NCBI RefSeq assembly: GCF_036426115.1
Contig: NC_088599.1
Coordinates: forward strand, 9,632,001-9,696,000
Length of the DNA: 64,000 nucleotides
From: Kwoniella botswanensis
Lineage: Eukaryota; Basidiomycota; Tremellomycetes; Tremellales; Cryptococcaceae
Direction: 5' to 3'
Position 1 is the stretch's first letter. Every line of letters starts with the position of its first letter. The notes under the pieces are model-generated. The model saw only the letters and a list, made by a program, of their open reading frames with translations. It did not search any database and was not told where the DNA came from. Below are positions 48,624 to 60,458 of this stretch, piece after piece. The position numbers and the translations under genes were made by a program.

Positions 48624-49016
48624 ATGTCAACCGATACCAGCACCACCAACAGCACCCCTACCAGCAACAGCTCCTCCGGTTATACCTCACCTTCATCAAC
48701 CTCAACCTCGACTCGAACCTCACCATACTCTACCAAGGTATCTTCACCCCTCGCCTTATCAGACTACAACCTCAAGCTTACCGCAATTGAGGAACCTTCA
48801 GAAGGGGAATTGAAACCTTCCAAGAAATGTACTCCGGAGGTCTACACCGACATTCAATCTCAAGAGAAAATATCGAGATCCACACGATCGATCACGAAGT
48901 ACAACGAAAACGAGTATATCTGGTTCAAGGGTTGTACGAGTAGGAGAGTTGCGGAGAAGGAGGGGGAATATATTTGGTTTGATACGAAGAGATGTAAAGG
49001 GAGAAAGGGGTATTGA
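48624..49016 (+). CDS. small hypothetical protein with LSDYNLK motif
   Basis: 130-residue single-exon ORF. The N-terminus is almost pure Ser/Thr (MSTDTSTTNSTPTS and onward). Residues 45-51 read LSDYNLK, nearly identical to LSEYNLK in the orphan at 58699-59488. The C-terminal half contains two copies of EYIWF (NEYIWFKGC and GEYIWFDTKRC), each followed by a Cys, and ends in a basic KGRKGY. No domain is recognised. It could be a short regulatory protein. The confidence reflects length and composition only. Confidence 0.5.
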   Translation: MSTDTSTTNSTPTSNSSSGYTSPSSTSTSTRTSPYSTKVSSPLALSDYNLKLTAIEEPSEGELKPSKKCTPEVYTDIQSQEKISRSTRSITKYNENEYIWFKGCTSRRVAEKEGEYIWFDTKRCKGRKGY

Positions 49017-49326
49017 ACTTGAACATATTCATACACATTGCTTTGGTATACACTATACTATACTCTTTTGATATTGAGAAATTTGAATGATATGAGATGA
49101 ATGGTTGGGAGATGAGCTTCAATTGATCGATGCCCATAGGCATGGTGTATTGAACATAACACAGTTGTACGACACGAATATGCACTGTACATTGTCCAAT
49201 AGACTTGCCACTGAATTTGCCGGAGCTACAGTACATGTAGATATAGATGTGGCGTGGCATTTGCCACTTCGACTCCCACCTGGATTTCATTCTGCTTGTT
49301 CCATCCGAGACATCCTTCGGCACACG

Positions 49327-49348
49327 ATCCAACTTTATTTCCAGAAAA
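49327..49348 (+). promoter_or_regulatory. shared upstream motif, copy 1
   Basis: Core TCCAACTTTATTT followed by CCAGAAAA. Matches the motif at 49397 and another upstream of a different gene at 60776. Confidence 0.5.
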
Positions 49349-49396
49349 CAACACCAATCAAGTACCTCTACGTACTCTGCATGTGCGTCATGCAGC

Positions 49397-49418
49397 GTCC
49401 AACTTTATTTCCATAAAA
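49397..49418 (+). promoter_or_regulatory. shared upstream motif, copy 2
   Basis: Core TCCAACTTTATTT followed by CCATAAAA. It starts exactly 80 bp before the TATA box at 49477. Confidence 0.55.
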
Positions 49419-49476
49419 TCCAATGTACTGTCATGCTAGTGACCCAGAATGTATCATAGTAGTCGAGCTGTTCGTG

Positions 49477-49484
49477 TATATAAG
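49477..49484 (+). promoter_or_regulatory. TATA box of 49642 gene
   Basis: TATATAAG about 165 bp before the ATG at 49642. Confidence 0.55.
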
Positions 49485-49641
49485 CAGGGATCCAACTCGG
49501 TTTTACTTCTTTGCACTTCCTACTTCCTTCTCATTCCACCCATTCCCAGCAAGTCGCACACACCCCATACTCAGCAAACCTTTCATACATACCATTACAC
49601 TCAGACCATACTCGCCACTTCGATACAACTCACTCGACAAG

Positions 49642-50649
49642 ATGCCATTCCCATACCTATCTTTCCAAACTTTCATCCTCATGATGGTCATCCCCATCGT
49701 TATTCTCAAAGATATTCAATGGCGATATCAACAACTCAAATCCCATATCAAACGTCTGACCAATTCGATTGTATACGATTTCATTCCTACAGTTGGAGTT
49801 TATACCTTGATTGGTTGTTTGGCTGTGCCAGCTATAATGTTCATGGTATTATTCAAACTCTCATCATATATCGTACGAACACTTTGTTCAGTATTCCTAT
49901 TCTTATCGAAATCTTCAACCATCTCCCTTGAAGAAAAAGAAGCAGACGGGAGAGAAGAAGAATATGAATTCCAAGAAAAATCAACATCAACTTCGCCACT
50001 TATTTCGACCATTAACGATTCAACGGTTAGTACCAGTTCAGCTTCAAGCGACAATTCGTCATCTGGTCCAGGTACACCCACCACCCCTATCAATACGGCA
50101 TCTATCGAATCGTGGTCATACGGTGTATACCTCAAACGATACCCTTCACTAACCGTTGATTCGCGACTCGAATTCGACTCTGAACAATTCGAAGACGATG
50201 ACGATGACCGACTCGAGTACGTTAAAGAACCTCAACCTAAATTCGAAAGAGGCGGTGATTACCCTTATTTGCCACTCCGGTTGAACGTGGATGACAATAT
50301 ATCACCCACCTCGACCAGCTCGTACTTCATTGCGATCGACACCGATACATCTTGCGATAACACTCCGATCACGATCCACTCTGACGATCCGACCATCGCC
50401 ACACGCACTAGAGAAGATGAAAAGCAAAAGGAAGAGAACAAACGGATCGATAATCGCCTTCTAAGAGCTAAAGAGATGAACCTCAGGCATTCCAAATTCG
50501 TCAGAAGGTGCGAGAAAGAGAGCGAGAAGTTCAATGCTAGCTTTCCGGGTGAAATGGATATTGTAAAAATACGAAAGAGCCTTGAGCTCAACGGAAAGAA
50601 ACATGAGAACAGCGGAGCGAAGATGGACTTGTCTGTAATCTATGAATAA
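49642..50649 (+). CDS. hypothetical membrane protein
   Basis: 335-residue single-exon protein if started at the ATG 49642 (MPFPYLSFQTFILMMVIPIV). This start is chosen because it follows the TATA box and leader; the frame is open farther upstream. Two or three hydrophobic segments lie in the first 90 residues (the N-terminal helix, then VGVYTLIGCLAVPAIMFMVL and a third after Ile-Val-Arg). The rest is cytosol-like: a Ser/Thr-rich acidic region (DDDDDR) and a basic helical end (LRRAKEMNLRH-like, KFVRRCEKESEKF). No family is recognised. Its promoter shares an unusual motif with the orphan at 60999. Confidence 0.6.
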   Translation: MPFPYLSFQTFILMMVIPIVILKDIQWRYQQLKSHIKRLTNSIVYDFIPTVGVYTLIGCLAVPAIMFMVLFKLSSYIVRTLCSVFLFLSKSSTISLEEKEADGREEEYEFQEKSTSTSPLISTINDSTVSTSSASSDNSSSGPGTPTTPINTASIESWSYGVYLKRYPSLTVDSRLEFDSEQFEDDDDDRLEYVKEPQPKFERGGDYPYLPLRLNVDDNISPTSTSSYFIAIDTDTSCDNTPITIHSDDPTIATRTREDEKQKEENKRIDNRLLRAKEMNLRHSKFVRRCEKESEKFNASFPGEMDIVKIRKSLELNGKKHENSGAKMDLSVIYE

Positions 50650-51044
50650 TATATATACATTTATATATACTTGTATGGTTTTATAATTGTCTTCTGATAT
50701 TGTATTTTTCATGGTCTCTTGTTGGTCAATTACTCATTCCTGCATTTCAAACCATATGAAAATACGAGAGATGATATGAATATGTTGAAAACCCCACATT
50801 TTCCAGATTATGACACGATTGATACAATGATGCAAATGAAGTGATGAACGATCTATCTCAGTGTGCACGATCGTATATACAGGTTGCAGTCTATTGTACA
50901 TTCACGATTCGTCGAGTTTGGATATATACATACATGCAATGTGAGTAATGTTACACAAACAGCCACTACTACCACAAAAAACAACATCCCTTGATATACA
51001 TTAAGCCCAACACAGCGAGTCAATCCACACTCTACAGTGAAATA
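50650..51044. other. convergent 3' spacer
   Basis: About 395 AT-rich bases between the orphan membrane gene and ATG9 3' ends. No gene seen. Confidence 0.5.
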
Positions 51045-54000
51045 TCACCTCCCCAAAACCTGCTGTAAGATCCCTCTAACCCCTTCATCCCTCCATCTCT
51101 CTTCTTCCCCATCAACTCTTTTACCTTTATCATCTTCCTTCCATCCCTCTAACCCTTCCTCATCCTCAGGATCTTGTTCATCCTCATTACGTTCCTGTAT
51201 CACTTCATCCTCTCTTTCTCGTCTTCTGGAAGGTTTGATCAGATGACTTGATCTATCAAATGCTCTTTCATATTCATTCCTCCTTTCTAGCAATTTCCTT
51301 TCATCCATCCCCACTCCTGATATACCCAATCCGCGTCCTCCACCCCCTGCGTACATTGAACCTTCTAGTCCCAATCCACGATGAAAATTGGTCCTGGGCG
51401 ATCTAGGTGATCTAGGTGATCTGAGTTGTCCAACAAGTCTGTCTAAGAATAAAGAAGCAGACGGATCGGAAGGTTGCCAATCTGGATGAGTAGCCTTGAA
51501 GTGAAGTACACTAGATTCCATCTTTTCGTTTCCTTTCTCTGTCCACCTATCTCGATTCGCTTTTCTAGTAGTCTGATTGTGATCGATAACAGCAGCAGGT
51601 GAACCTTGAGTGGTAGTCGTAGACGGTGCAGCCGCAACTTCATCAACTGCTTTGGGATCCGAACCATTCCTTCTGAAATCAAATACCGCAAATGAACATA
51701 CATATCCTACTCCATCAACGTGGACTGTAAATTCCCTGAAGAAATCGATGATCGCCCCTGCACATGGTGGGAGCGAGAAGAATAGGACAAAGGGAGTGAG
51801 GATTACTGAGAGAAGTTCAGTGAAGAAGATGGTTATTTTCAGAGCGAACAGTTGACCGAATGATTGGTGAACCTAGAACAGAGGTACCACAGGTCAGCTG
51901 ACCTATGATTGATATGGGAAACTGAATCGAAAGCACACTCACCATTTGACTATGCAGTTTACCTTTCCACTCAGCTGGCAGATAGTGAGTATATCCCACA
52001 ACCTCCTTCATCCGTTCTTCAGGATCAAATACCATATTCTCCTCCGGTACCATCCCTCTGGCTACTGCCAACACACCTCCGAAGAGACCCAAGTAGAATA
52101 AGACCGTACGATGAGGGGTGATCTCGAAATGCAGGAATAGATCTGGGTCGATCACCGAAGCTAGCAGTAAAACGGCTGCAAATGATCCCGCTATGAATGC
52201 TACGAACCTACACACATCGAGACATAAGCTCATCTTTCCCCTCTTAGGAGCTACACGGGTCTGAACCAGCTTACCGCATGATCAGAGCCGTTCGCTCTTT
52301 GGGAAACTGATCGATATACTCTTTGGCTATAGGGTATGAACGGTCTAATCGCCTTTCGAACAGATGTGGCAATTCATTGAATTCGCGGAACTTCCATTGG
52401 GCGTAAGGTGTATATTGGCGACCTCCAATTGATGATGGATTCTTGTGATATTCCTATAATGTACATGGTAAGTGATCTAGTCAGCTCTCGTACTATTGGA
52501 ACAAGTCCCAGATTCGGAGCTCACCTCAAAATATCTGAAGAATGAATACACAACCAGATAAACCACTATGAACGGCGCGAAGATCGCATTCAATACACCC
52601 ATGAAGATGAATCTTCTTTTTAGCCTATTTGAGAACAAAGTGATAAGCTTTCTTTTCAAGCCCCTGTCGATGGGATTGCAGGAAGCTTACCCAATGACCA
52701 GATCCTTTCTTCTCCGCTCTCTCACGAATTCCTTTTTGACCTGACCTCTCGTATCGAATAGATATACCATCAAGCAAAATCTCAAATTCCATTCCAAAGC
52801 TTTGGTAAGGGTATTCGCACCAAACGATATGAACTTCCTATCCTGCTGAGAAGTGTGTGAAGGCAAGGATCCGGTAGTTGGAGCAAGGAGTGAGGGAGGT
52901 ACGAGATGATCAAGCGAATGAGGGATTGGTAAACGAACTCTGAGATCCAAGAGATCTTTGTTGAATAACGCGATAAGGTAGTTCTCTTGACGTAGAATTC
53001 GACTAAAAGCGAAACATGACAATGTTAGCCGTCTGATCATGCATAGGCGTCAATTAACTTACTTGGCAACATCATGAGCATCCAGTTTCTTATACGTAGC
53101 TTGATCCGCTTCGTCTACCATATCTGCCAAAGCGGTCGCTCCGCCATTGGACAAGGAGGTGACAGGGTTGTGATTCCGGATTTCTCCTATGAGTCGAACA
53201 ATTTCAGGCCAAGGTAGAGTTTGTATATCGGCCTAGCGATGATATAGCTTTGTAAGCTCAACGGATCATAGCCGATACAAGAAGAATTGAGCTTACATCT
53301 GGTATTCCGAGTAGGTAAGTGTAGAAGCGATACATCTCCAGTAGTTTGGGTAGGGAAAGAACGAAGGAGGAGAGTTGGAAGATGAAGAAGGCTGATATGA
53401 TGATCATGAATAACATGTGAGGGAATGAAGCTCTGAGATACGCCAGAATAGATATCAGCTTCAAAGGTACCCCTCCCTCAAAAACCAGCTGACCTACCTT
53501 ATTATGCATTTCTCTATTAATACATCATCCAACCTTGCTATCGCATCAGGTCCAGATGCTTCCGACCATAGTTTCTTGTAATCTATACAGGACGTGAGAA
53601 AGGTAGAAAAAGCAATGACGAAGAAAGTGGTTCTGCCATTCATATTATCCATCAGCTGTTTAGCCATCAAGGAACCGATCGAGAGCAAGCTGAACATACA
53701 ATAGGTTGAGTGCTCTGGCAAGTGCTATACACCATATTCCTTTACCCTTATAGTAATCGTATACCTGCCTCGGTCATCAGCTAAGATCAATTCCACTGAG
53801 TGAAGATTGATAACTGACTTACCTCTTGTAAGAATCCATCCAAGTCCTCTACATTTACCCACTTCCACAAAGCCTTCTCATGATTGTTCAGTCCTTTCCT
53901 TCCTATCTTATCTTTCCTGCCTTGTAATCCAGTATATCTGCCTCTATCTTCTCGTTCTTCATGTTCGTCTTCCTCCTCCTGAACAGGTAACGCATGATAT

Positions 54001-54776
54001 TTCCTTCCTCCTTTATCCCTTGATTTAGCCTTAGCTTTGCCTTTCCCCTTCTTCGAGCTTTCAGCTTCACTCGTAAAGGTAGGATCTAGATATCCTGAGC
54101 TACTAGTCTGTCGAGAAGATGGAATTGGATTAGGACGAGTTGATGAGCCACTCGGTGGTTCTCGGAAAGTAGGCAATGGTTTGTTAGGTCTATTTGTCTC
54201 AGGTGATGTCGATGCATCTCTGGATATAGATGATTCACCAAGATTGGTATTGGTACCTTCTAATCCAGATGCATAAACTGATATAGTTGATGGACCAGGT
54301 GATGTTGATCTAGATCTCGTGGAGGTAGATGATGAGGGGATATTATGATTGATGAATGGACCAGGACTACTAGCCCTCGGTATAGGTGTACGATCACTAT
54401 GTATGAGAGGTCTTGAGGGTGATTTGGGTGTTCGATCACCTGCTGAAGGTTGTTCACCAAATATCAATGATCGAGGAGGAGCTTCATCATCATCTGAGGA
54501 ACTTGATGAGGTCGTCAATACGTGTGTACGTGTATGCGAACCCCCCATGGCTCTGCGATGGATATTATCGGGTGTAGGTGTAGGTGACATCCTATCGTTC
54601 CGAAGTTGATCCTCATCGTCGTCGTTGACAGTCGAGTCGTCACCGCCTTGTAGCTCCCTTAGAAGCATGGTAGAGGGACTGTCGGGATCTGGGTAGGTCG
54701 AACGAGCGACGGAAGAGTATGGGTTGACGAGGTTGAGAAGAGGGTTGGTATGTTGAGATGGACTTGAGGGTGCCAT
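51045..54776 (-). CDS. ATG9: autophagy protein Atg9 (phospholipid scramblase)
   Basis: A multispanning membrane protein of autophagy vesicles that scrambles lipids for phagophore growth. The start at 54776 gives [20 protein letters not shown] and a long disordered Ser/Pro-rich N-terminus (about 300 residues). The conserved core opens with [20 protein letters not shown] joined to [16 protein letters not shown]. Later conserved parts are [74 protein letters not shown], and [20 protein letters not shown]. Then comes [20 protein letters not shown] and [20 protein letters not shown], which ends the core. The C-terminus is charged and ends [12 protein letters not shown]. At least six introns of 50-60 nt. 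Length and membrane helices fit Atg9. Confidence 0.94.
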
Positions 54777-55068
54777 TGTGGATCATGTCTCGAGTATGAT
54801 ATGGTATCGCCTTCAAGCTGTCCATGAGAGGGATATATAATCAAGGTTACGAGTACAGCCATGATCGTCATGGTCTTTGTTGTTGTTATTGTTGTTGGTG
54901 ATGACGGAAGGGGGGATGGTGGCGATAACCGGTATCGCTAGATTACAACCGTGGGAAAGTGAAATTCCCAGCCAGTAAGTTATTTTCAACGTTTTCGTTT
55001 GTTGGGTCTTCCACTTCAGCTGATCTCTTGTTTTCCTGTCTTATCCTCCACAACCTCGCCAGACGTGC
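54777..55068. promoter_or_regulatory. divergent promoter, ATG9 / PUS1
   Basis: Just under 300 bp between divergent starts. It contains TTG repeats near 54880 and a pyrimidine-rich end. No specific site identified. Confidence 0.45.
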
Positions 55069-57527
55069 ATGATATTGCCTCGTCTACGTCAATTCTTGAC
55101 CGCCTTGGTATCTAAAAGTACTTCTTGCCCCACAGCCATAGCAACGATGGAAAACACCGAATCAATCAAACGAGCTCGATCCCCCTCCCCAAAAGCAGAG
55201 TCGAAAGATGGCGTAGTAAACCCCAAGGCCGAACAGCCTGAAGAAGGTCAACCTCCGGCTAAGAAACCTCATGTCGAACCCACTGCCTCAGCACCTTCTG
55301 ATACCCCCATATCAGGTGTGAATGTCAGTGTGGATGTGGATCCTGAAGAGGCAATGTTCAATGCCATGTCTTCTGAGAATGGTGAAGACAGGAAGAAAAA
55401 GACTTGGGGAAGAGGACAGGGGTATGGTAATGGAGGTAAAGGCAAGGGGAAAGAGAGCGAGAAGAAGGGACCGGATGCGGTGAAGTATGACAGGAGACCT
55501 AATGATTGGACACCCAGAGAGAAGAAGGACGGAGAGACCGAAGCTAGGTTACCGAAGAGAAGGTGTGCTTTGCTGGTAGGGTAAGTGTCAGCTTCCATTC
55601 ACCGTCGCTCAGTATCCAGTCGGACTTGAAGCTGATCTCATGGCTCTGATATGCAGATACTGTGGTACTGGATATCACGGTATGCAAATGTGAGTGTATG
55701 AATCATATATGACACTCGAAACCAGTAGCTGACAGTATCATGCAGACAAACGCACGGCTCAGAAACTATCGAAGGAGACGTATTCGCAGCACTCGTCAAA
55801 GCAGGTGCTATCTCAGCGGACAACGCGAACGATCATAGGAAATCAGATGTTCAGAGAGCAGCTAGGACTGATGCAGGTGTGCACGCAGCTGGAAATTGGT
55901 CAGTTGCAAGATAGGGTCTCTATATCCCCCTTAATATGTCCTACAAGCTGACCATATCATCTTTCTTCGACATAGTATCTCACTGAAAATGATCGTCGAG
56001 CCACCTCTTCCGGAAGGATACAAGACACTGGCAGAATACGTCAATTCCATCTTACCTGATCAGATTAGAATGTGGGGATTCGTCAGGACAGTCAAATCCT
56101 TCAATGCTAGAACGTGAGTTTGGTACTTCGACTAAACTCAGCCATCGAAGCAACCACCCAACATAGCAGAACATAGCTAACTAATTTCTGTCACATTATA
56201 GAGCCGCCGACTCACGTATCTACGAATATCTCTTGCCTTCATACTGCCTCTTACCGCCTGGACGAGATGATCCATTGGGTAAAAGGCTGGATAAGTCATC
56301 ACCTGGATGGAGAGATCTGCTGGGCAAAGAAGCAGTAGATTTCGTTGATGCTGCACCATCGCTCGAGCCCGAGGGCGAAGAGGAAGGGGGAAAGGTGAAT
56401 CCCAAGAACAGGGGAGAATTCGAAAGGAGACGGGGATTCAGGGTTGATAGCAAGACTTTAGAGAGGTTCAGAGAATTGATCGCTCAATATAAAGGTACTC
56501 AGTAAGCCTGATCATCCCAAAACATTACAGACGAGATGAAGTACTGATGAGATGGATTGGGGTAAATAGTAACTTTCATAATTTCACAGTCGGTAAACCA
56601 TTCAACGATAGAACTGTAAAGAGATTCATGATCAAATTAGAAGTGAAAGATCCTCAGGTGTACGGTGAGATCGAATGGATCTCCGTCATGATTCACGGTC
56701 AAAGTTTCATGTTGCATCAAATCGTGAGTTGATGCGTCACTACGGCTACATCCCTGTTATATCATTTCATAAAGTCTGTGATGTTGACCTTATCTTGGTT
56801 GATGTTATAGCGAAAGATGATATCAATGGCAATGTTAGCATGTAGAACAGCTTCGCCACCATCCTTGATTCCTGAGACTTTCGGTCCCAAACGTATTCAT
56901 GTACCTAAAGCACCTCCTCTCGGATTGCTACTCGAAGCACCTCAATTCGGAGTATACAACACTCGAATCACCACCAAGGCGAACGGTCTACAGGAAGATA
57001 GAGATCCGGTGGATTTCGGATTATATGCTGAGCAGATGCATGATTTCAAGGTGAAATGGATTTATGAGAAACTGAGACAAGAGGAATTGGAAGCTCATGT
57101 GTGAGTGTCATCTTTGATCTTGATCGCAAACATGATTCAAGTACAGCGACTTTTATCTGGACAACAAGCGCTGATTGATATTGTATGATGTAGCTTCCAT
57201 AAATGGATGCGTCAGATGGATTGCTCCATGTCCAATGGTCTCGCATTCTTGAAGTGAGTTTTAGTTCTGCCCCTGTTCGAGCATCCTCAGATCAATGCTA
57301 AGTATGAACTGCAATGTAGTACCCAAGGAACCATCCCACCTGAAGCGGACTTGTCAAAAGGAGCAAAAGAAGCTCGTCGAGCTGCTGCTGCCGCTCAAGC
57401 TAAAGAGGGTGGAGCGGGCGGTGAAGGTGAAGGGGAGGGTGAAAAGGATATAGCAGACGAGGAGATGGAAAGTGAGGATGAGGAGGTTGATATGGAGGAG
57501 GTTAAAAGAGGTGAATGGGAAGGATAG
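55069..57527 (+). CDS. PUS1: tRNA pseudouridine synthase Pus1
   Basis: Converts uridines to pseudouridine in tRNA and some other RNAs. Two in-frame ATGs are possible. 55069 gives [19 protein letters not shown], a basic amphipathic start like a mitochondrial presequence; 55147 gives [18 protein letters not shown]. After an acidic/basic disordered region the TruA-fold begins KRRCALLVG joined to [11 protein letters not shown]. The catalytic Asp is in [61 protein letters not shown] and [14 protein letters not shown] are further conserved parts. The C-terminus is acidic. About seven introns in phase. The length suits fungal Pus1. Confidence 0.92.
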
Positions 57528-57799
57528 ATGGAATATCCCTGGCATTTCCTAGAGCATACAGAGCATATGCATGTCATCTCGTTCAGCATCACTACAGTAA
57601 CTTACTCGTACGGATAGCACCAGTCTAACTCACCAGCTCGGATAAATAAAGGGAGTTTTAGCCGGACAGCCGAAAGACGACACTATGATGACGAAAGAGG
57701 AGTTCACAATCTCTCTGCTTGACAATAGTTGTACTCTGCTTCACGACTATCATATTCTGAAGGCTTACAACTCAGGATCACACTCACGGTTCATTCAAG

Positions 57800-58529
57800 A
57801 TGTCACCCAGCCCGGTCACAGAGAGTATGAAGTATTTCCTCAAGGCTGAGAAGTTCGCTGTTATAGGTCGGACGATGAACGACAGGTCGAGGTGGGATAA
57901 CAAGGTGAGTGAGTCTAAGGGGGATAGTCTTGCTGAACTGATTGGGATAAAGGCATTGCTGATAGAATAACGCTTCACTGTATATAGATATTGAGATGGT
58001 AAGTGTCAATGTCTGAATACCAACGGTCAATAGTCGTTCATCGATTCACCATTCCGTGAGTGTAGGTATCAACAACGTAATTTCCCTGTCACGGCCGTTC
58101 GACCTAACAAACCTTCTGAGGAAGTTGAAGGTCTAAGCTTGTTGACTGAACCAGTAAGTGTGTCATTTAATTTCTTTTCCATTCTCATACCCTGTCCTGT
58201 CGTCTTCTATCTCAATTCGTACTCATCTTTACATATGCTGTTAGACCCAAATACCCGATCTTCCTTCAACATCCATCTCAATAATCATCAACCCCCTAGT
58301 CGGTATAGATATCCTCAAATCGCTATATCCTACTCCACCTGATCCGAAGAGAGAACCAAGGAGTATATGGTTCCAGCCTGGTGCTGATTCAGCTGAGATA
58401 TGGGAGTATGTCAAACAGCGCGGACTGGAAGATAAGGTGATTGGGAAAGGAGCATGTGTATATAGGGATGGTGATGGGATTTTGGATCTGATCAAGAATG
58501 AAGAGAAAGAGGGGAAAGGTAAATTATAA
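57800..58529 (+). CDS. CoA-binding-domain protein (YccU-like)
   Basis: A small Rossmann-type protein of the bacterial YccU/CoA-binding family (succinyl-CoA synthetase alpha-like N-terminal fold). The spliced protein of about 155 residues starts MSPSPVTESMKYFLKAEKFA followed by VIGRTMNDRSRWDNK. Then come ILRWYQQRNFPVTAVRPNKP, EEVEGLSLLTEP, LPSTSISIIINPLVG, SIWFQPGADSAEIWEYVKQR and VIGKGACVYRDGDG. The latter two are typical of the family (the WxQxG and the region before the C-terminal Asp). Three introns, each with consensus ends; one exon encodes only the ILRW segment. The enzymatic role is unknown. The end is KEGKGKL. Confidence 0.8.
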
Positions 58530-58698
58530 TGACCAGAAATAAAGCAGGAAACTCGATCGAGATGTATAGAAGTAAAAAGATCAGTGAGTTCAGTTGAAAA
58601 TGGCAATCATACAGTCATGCATTCATCTGTCAATTCCCGACATGTACAAACATCAAAGACACATATCGTTCTGTCCCTCGAGGCCAAACGAGATTCGA

Positions 58699-59488
58699 TC
58701 AAGAGGTTGTTCTTGTCATATCGTTAAACACGATACTATACGTAGTAGGTCTAAACAATCGTCTCTTGGTGATAATCTTGTATTCTAAAATATGGAAAAT
58801 ACGAATCATGACATAAGCATATTCACTCACCATCAGAAGATCAAATGAAAGTCAAGATGCTGAACGACTTACCATTCATATCATTCGACTCTGAAGGATC
58901 ATCAACTCCTTTTCCAGATCCAAAAGTCAAGAAAACCATAATACTGTCGAATAAGTTGGTAATAGAAAATGACAAGGTACGATCCCAATCCGACGGTTTA
59001 CCAAGCCATTCTTCTCCTACCCAATCATCTATTCAGCACTTCAATACCCAGTATATACTATCTTGTTGCAAAACAAACTTACGTTCTCTCCGTGCTCTCT
59101 CTACGCCAGATTGGGTATACGAATCACCTATACATTCCTCTTCTATACCCCACACACACTGATCATTCATAAGATCTTTGGTATCGCCCGTGGTCCGAGG
59201 GTGAGAACTACGGGGAGATTGATAAACCTCGACAATCTGTTTGAGATTATATTCGGATAAAGAGATCGGTTGACTCCCGGATCTGTCTTTGTGTTTGTGT
59301 TTGTGTTTGAGTTTTCTAGGAGGAATAGTGAAATAATCATTCTCCTCTGAGAATCTCACTTTCTTTTCTCTTTCGGATCTTGGCGAATCGGGAGTCTTGA
59401 GGATCGACGTGGGCGGGGAGGGGGGTGTGGCGAGAGTGGTAAGACTTGACGTGGATGATGAAGGAGACATCGTCAAATAGTTCACCAT
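58699..59488 (-). CDS. small protein with SILK and RVxF PP1-docking motifs
   Basis: A three-exon orphan (59488-59083, 59016-58873, 58784-58699), all with consensus GTAAGT donors and in phase. It starts MVNYLTMSPSSSTSSL (Met7 is an alternative). Residues 28-31 are SILK and residues 43-46 are KVRF, in KKVRFSEEN. These are the two classical protein phosphatase 1 docking motifs in their usual order and spacing. A His/Lys repeat (KHKHKHKD) follows, then LSEYNLK (77-83). Exon 2 gives REEWLGKPSDWDRTLSF and a hydrophobic SIMVFLTFG. Exon 3 is basic (YKIITKRRLFRP). About 210 residues. I infer a PP1 regulator, but no family match is claimed. Confidence 0.6.
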
Positions 59489-60047
59489 TTTGTCAGATTT
59501 AGTACTCAGTCAGTAATCGTGATACTATATTTTGTAAGTATGGATGATGATTGTGTTGTGGACTGGAAGAAGGAAGCACGGATCAACATGGTATGACTTA
59601 TATCCATGGGGGTGGCAACATTATCACCTTCAATTGCAATAACTTACTACGTACGAGTTGTGAATACAGTAGCTGCCGGTGAACTTTATCTCCAGAAATC
59701 AGTTTCCGCTGTCATATTTTAGGAGTACGTTATCCATCTTTCACGTTTCAAGCTGTGCTGTTAATCACTCGAAATGATCTTCTCAATATGAAACAAGGTT
59801 GATTATGACCTAATGGAGCACAGTAGCATTACGCATAGCAAGTGGCAGTTCACCTTTAATAGACAAGTAAGATATAAGACTGTATAACCAGCAACCCTAC
59901 TATATCACACTGTATAATACCCAGTGAATGAGAGACAATTCTGTGCAGTAGAACGATAACGATCATGTATAGTAAACAAGATGCACTTTTGTAAGCCGAA
60001 TACCTTCCTATATGTATCATACGGACATATGAAAAAGTGACGTCGAA
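59489..60047. other. intergenic, nothing recognised
   Basis: About 560 bp between two minus-strand orphan genes. No supported ORF or RNA gene. Confidence 0.45.
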
Positions 60048-60458
60048 TCATGTATGTTCCTTGCCAGACCCTTCCTTATTCATCCATACCATCCCATCTT
60101 CGTCGTCTGAACCTATAAGGGTGTTAAGACTTCTGATCAGCAAAAGTTACAATACCTTGATAGTCGATGTTCACTTACATTCCGGTGATTCACAGACTAC
60201 AACATTTTCTCCTTGTCTCGCTAAGCCAATCATTGGAATCTCCTTGGTCGTAGGTGTGAGCAACTTCGAAGAGTCCGTTGAGGACGATGAAGATGAAGGC
60301 GAAGGTAAAAGTGGCGATTGTTTTCCCGGGATGATCTCATATACTTTCACAGGTGTATACGCATAATCTCGTACTATGATTTTAGAGCTTGGTTCGGCGG
60401 TGGCAGTGCTTGTGGGAGGTTGAGTGGATGAGGTAGAAACGAGAGTATCGGTAGACAT
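60048..60458 (-). CDS. small hypothetical Ser/Thr-rich protein
   Basis: Two-exon orphan of about 115 residues, starting MSTDTLVSTSSTQPPTST (the frame is open upstream to 60515, but this ATG fits better). A GTAAGT donor after CESPE and a TAG acceptor restore frame with CSDDEDGMVWMNKE, ending GKEHT. The only non-low-complexity parts are KIIVRDYAYTPVKVYEIIPG and IPMIGLARQGENVVVCESPE. Not recognised. It is divergent from the orphan at 60999, with a 540-bp gap. Confidence 0.5.

Larger units (their letters stand above)
49017..49641. promoter_or_regulatory. upstream region with repeated TCCAACTTTATTT motif and TATA box
   Basis: About 625 bp. It holds two copies of a 22-bp motif (49327-49348 and 49397-49418) whose core is TCCAACTTTATTT, and a TATA box at 49477-49484. 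Two short inverted repeats occur near 49215 and 49250 (GTGGC..GCCAC). No protein gene fits here. Confidence 0.55.
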
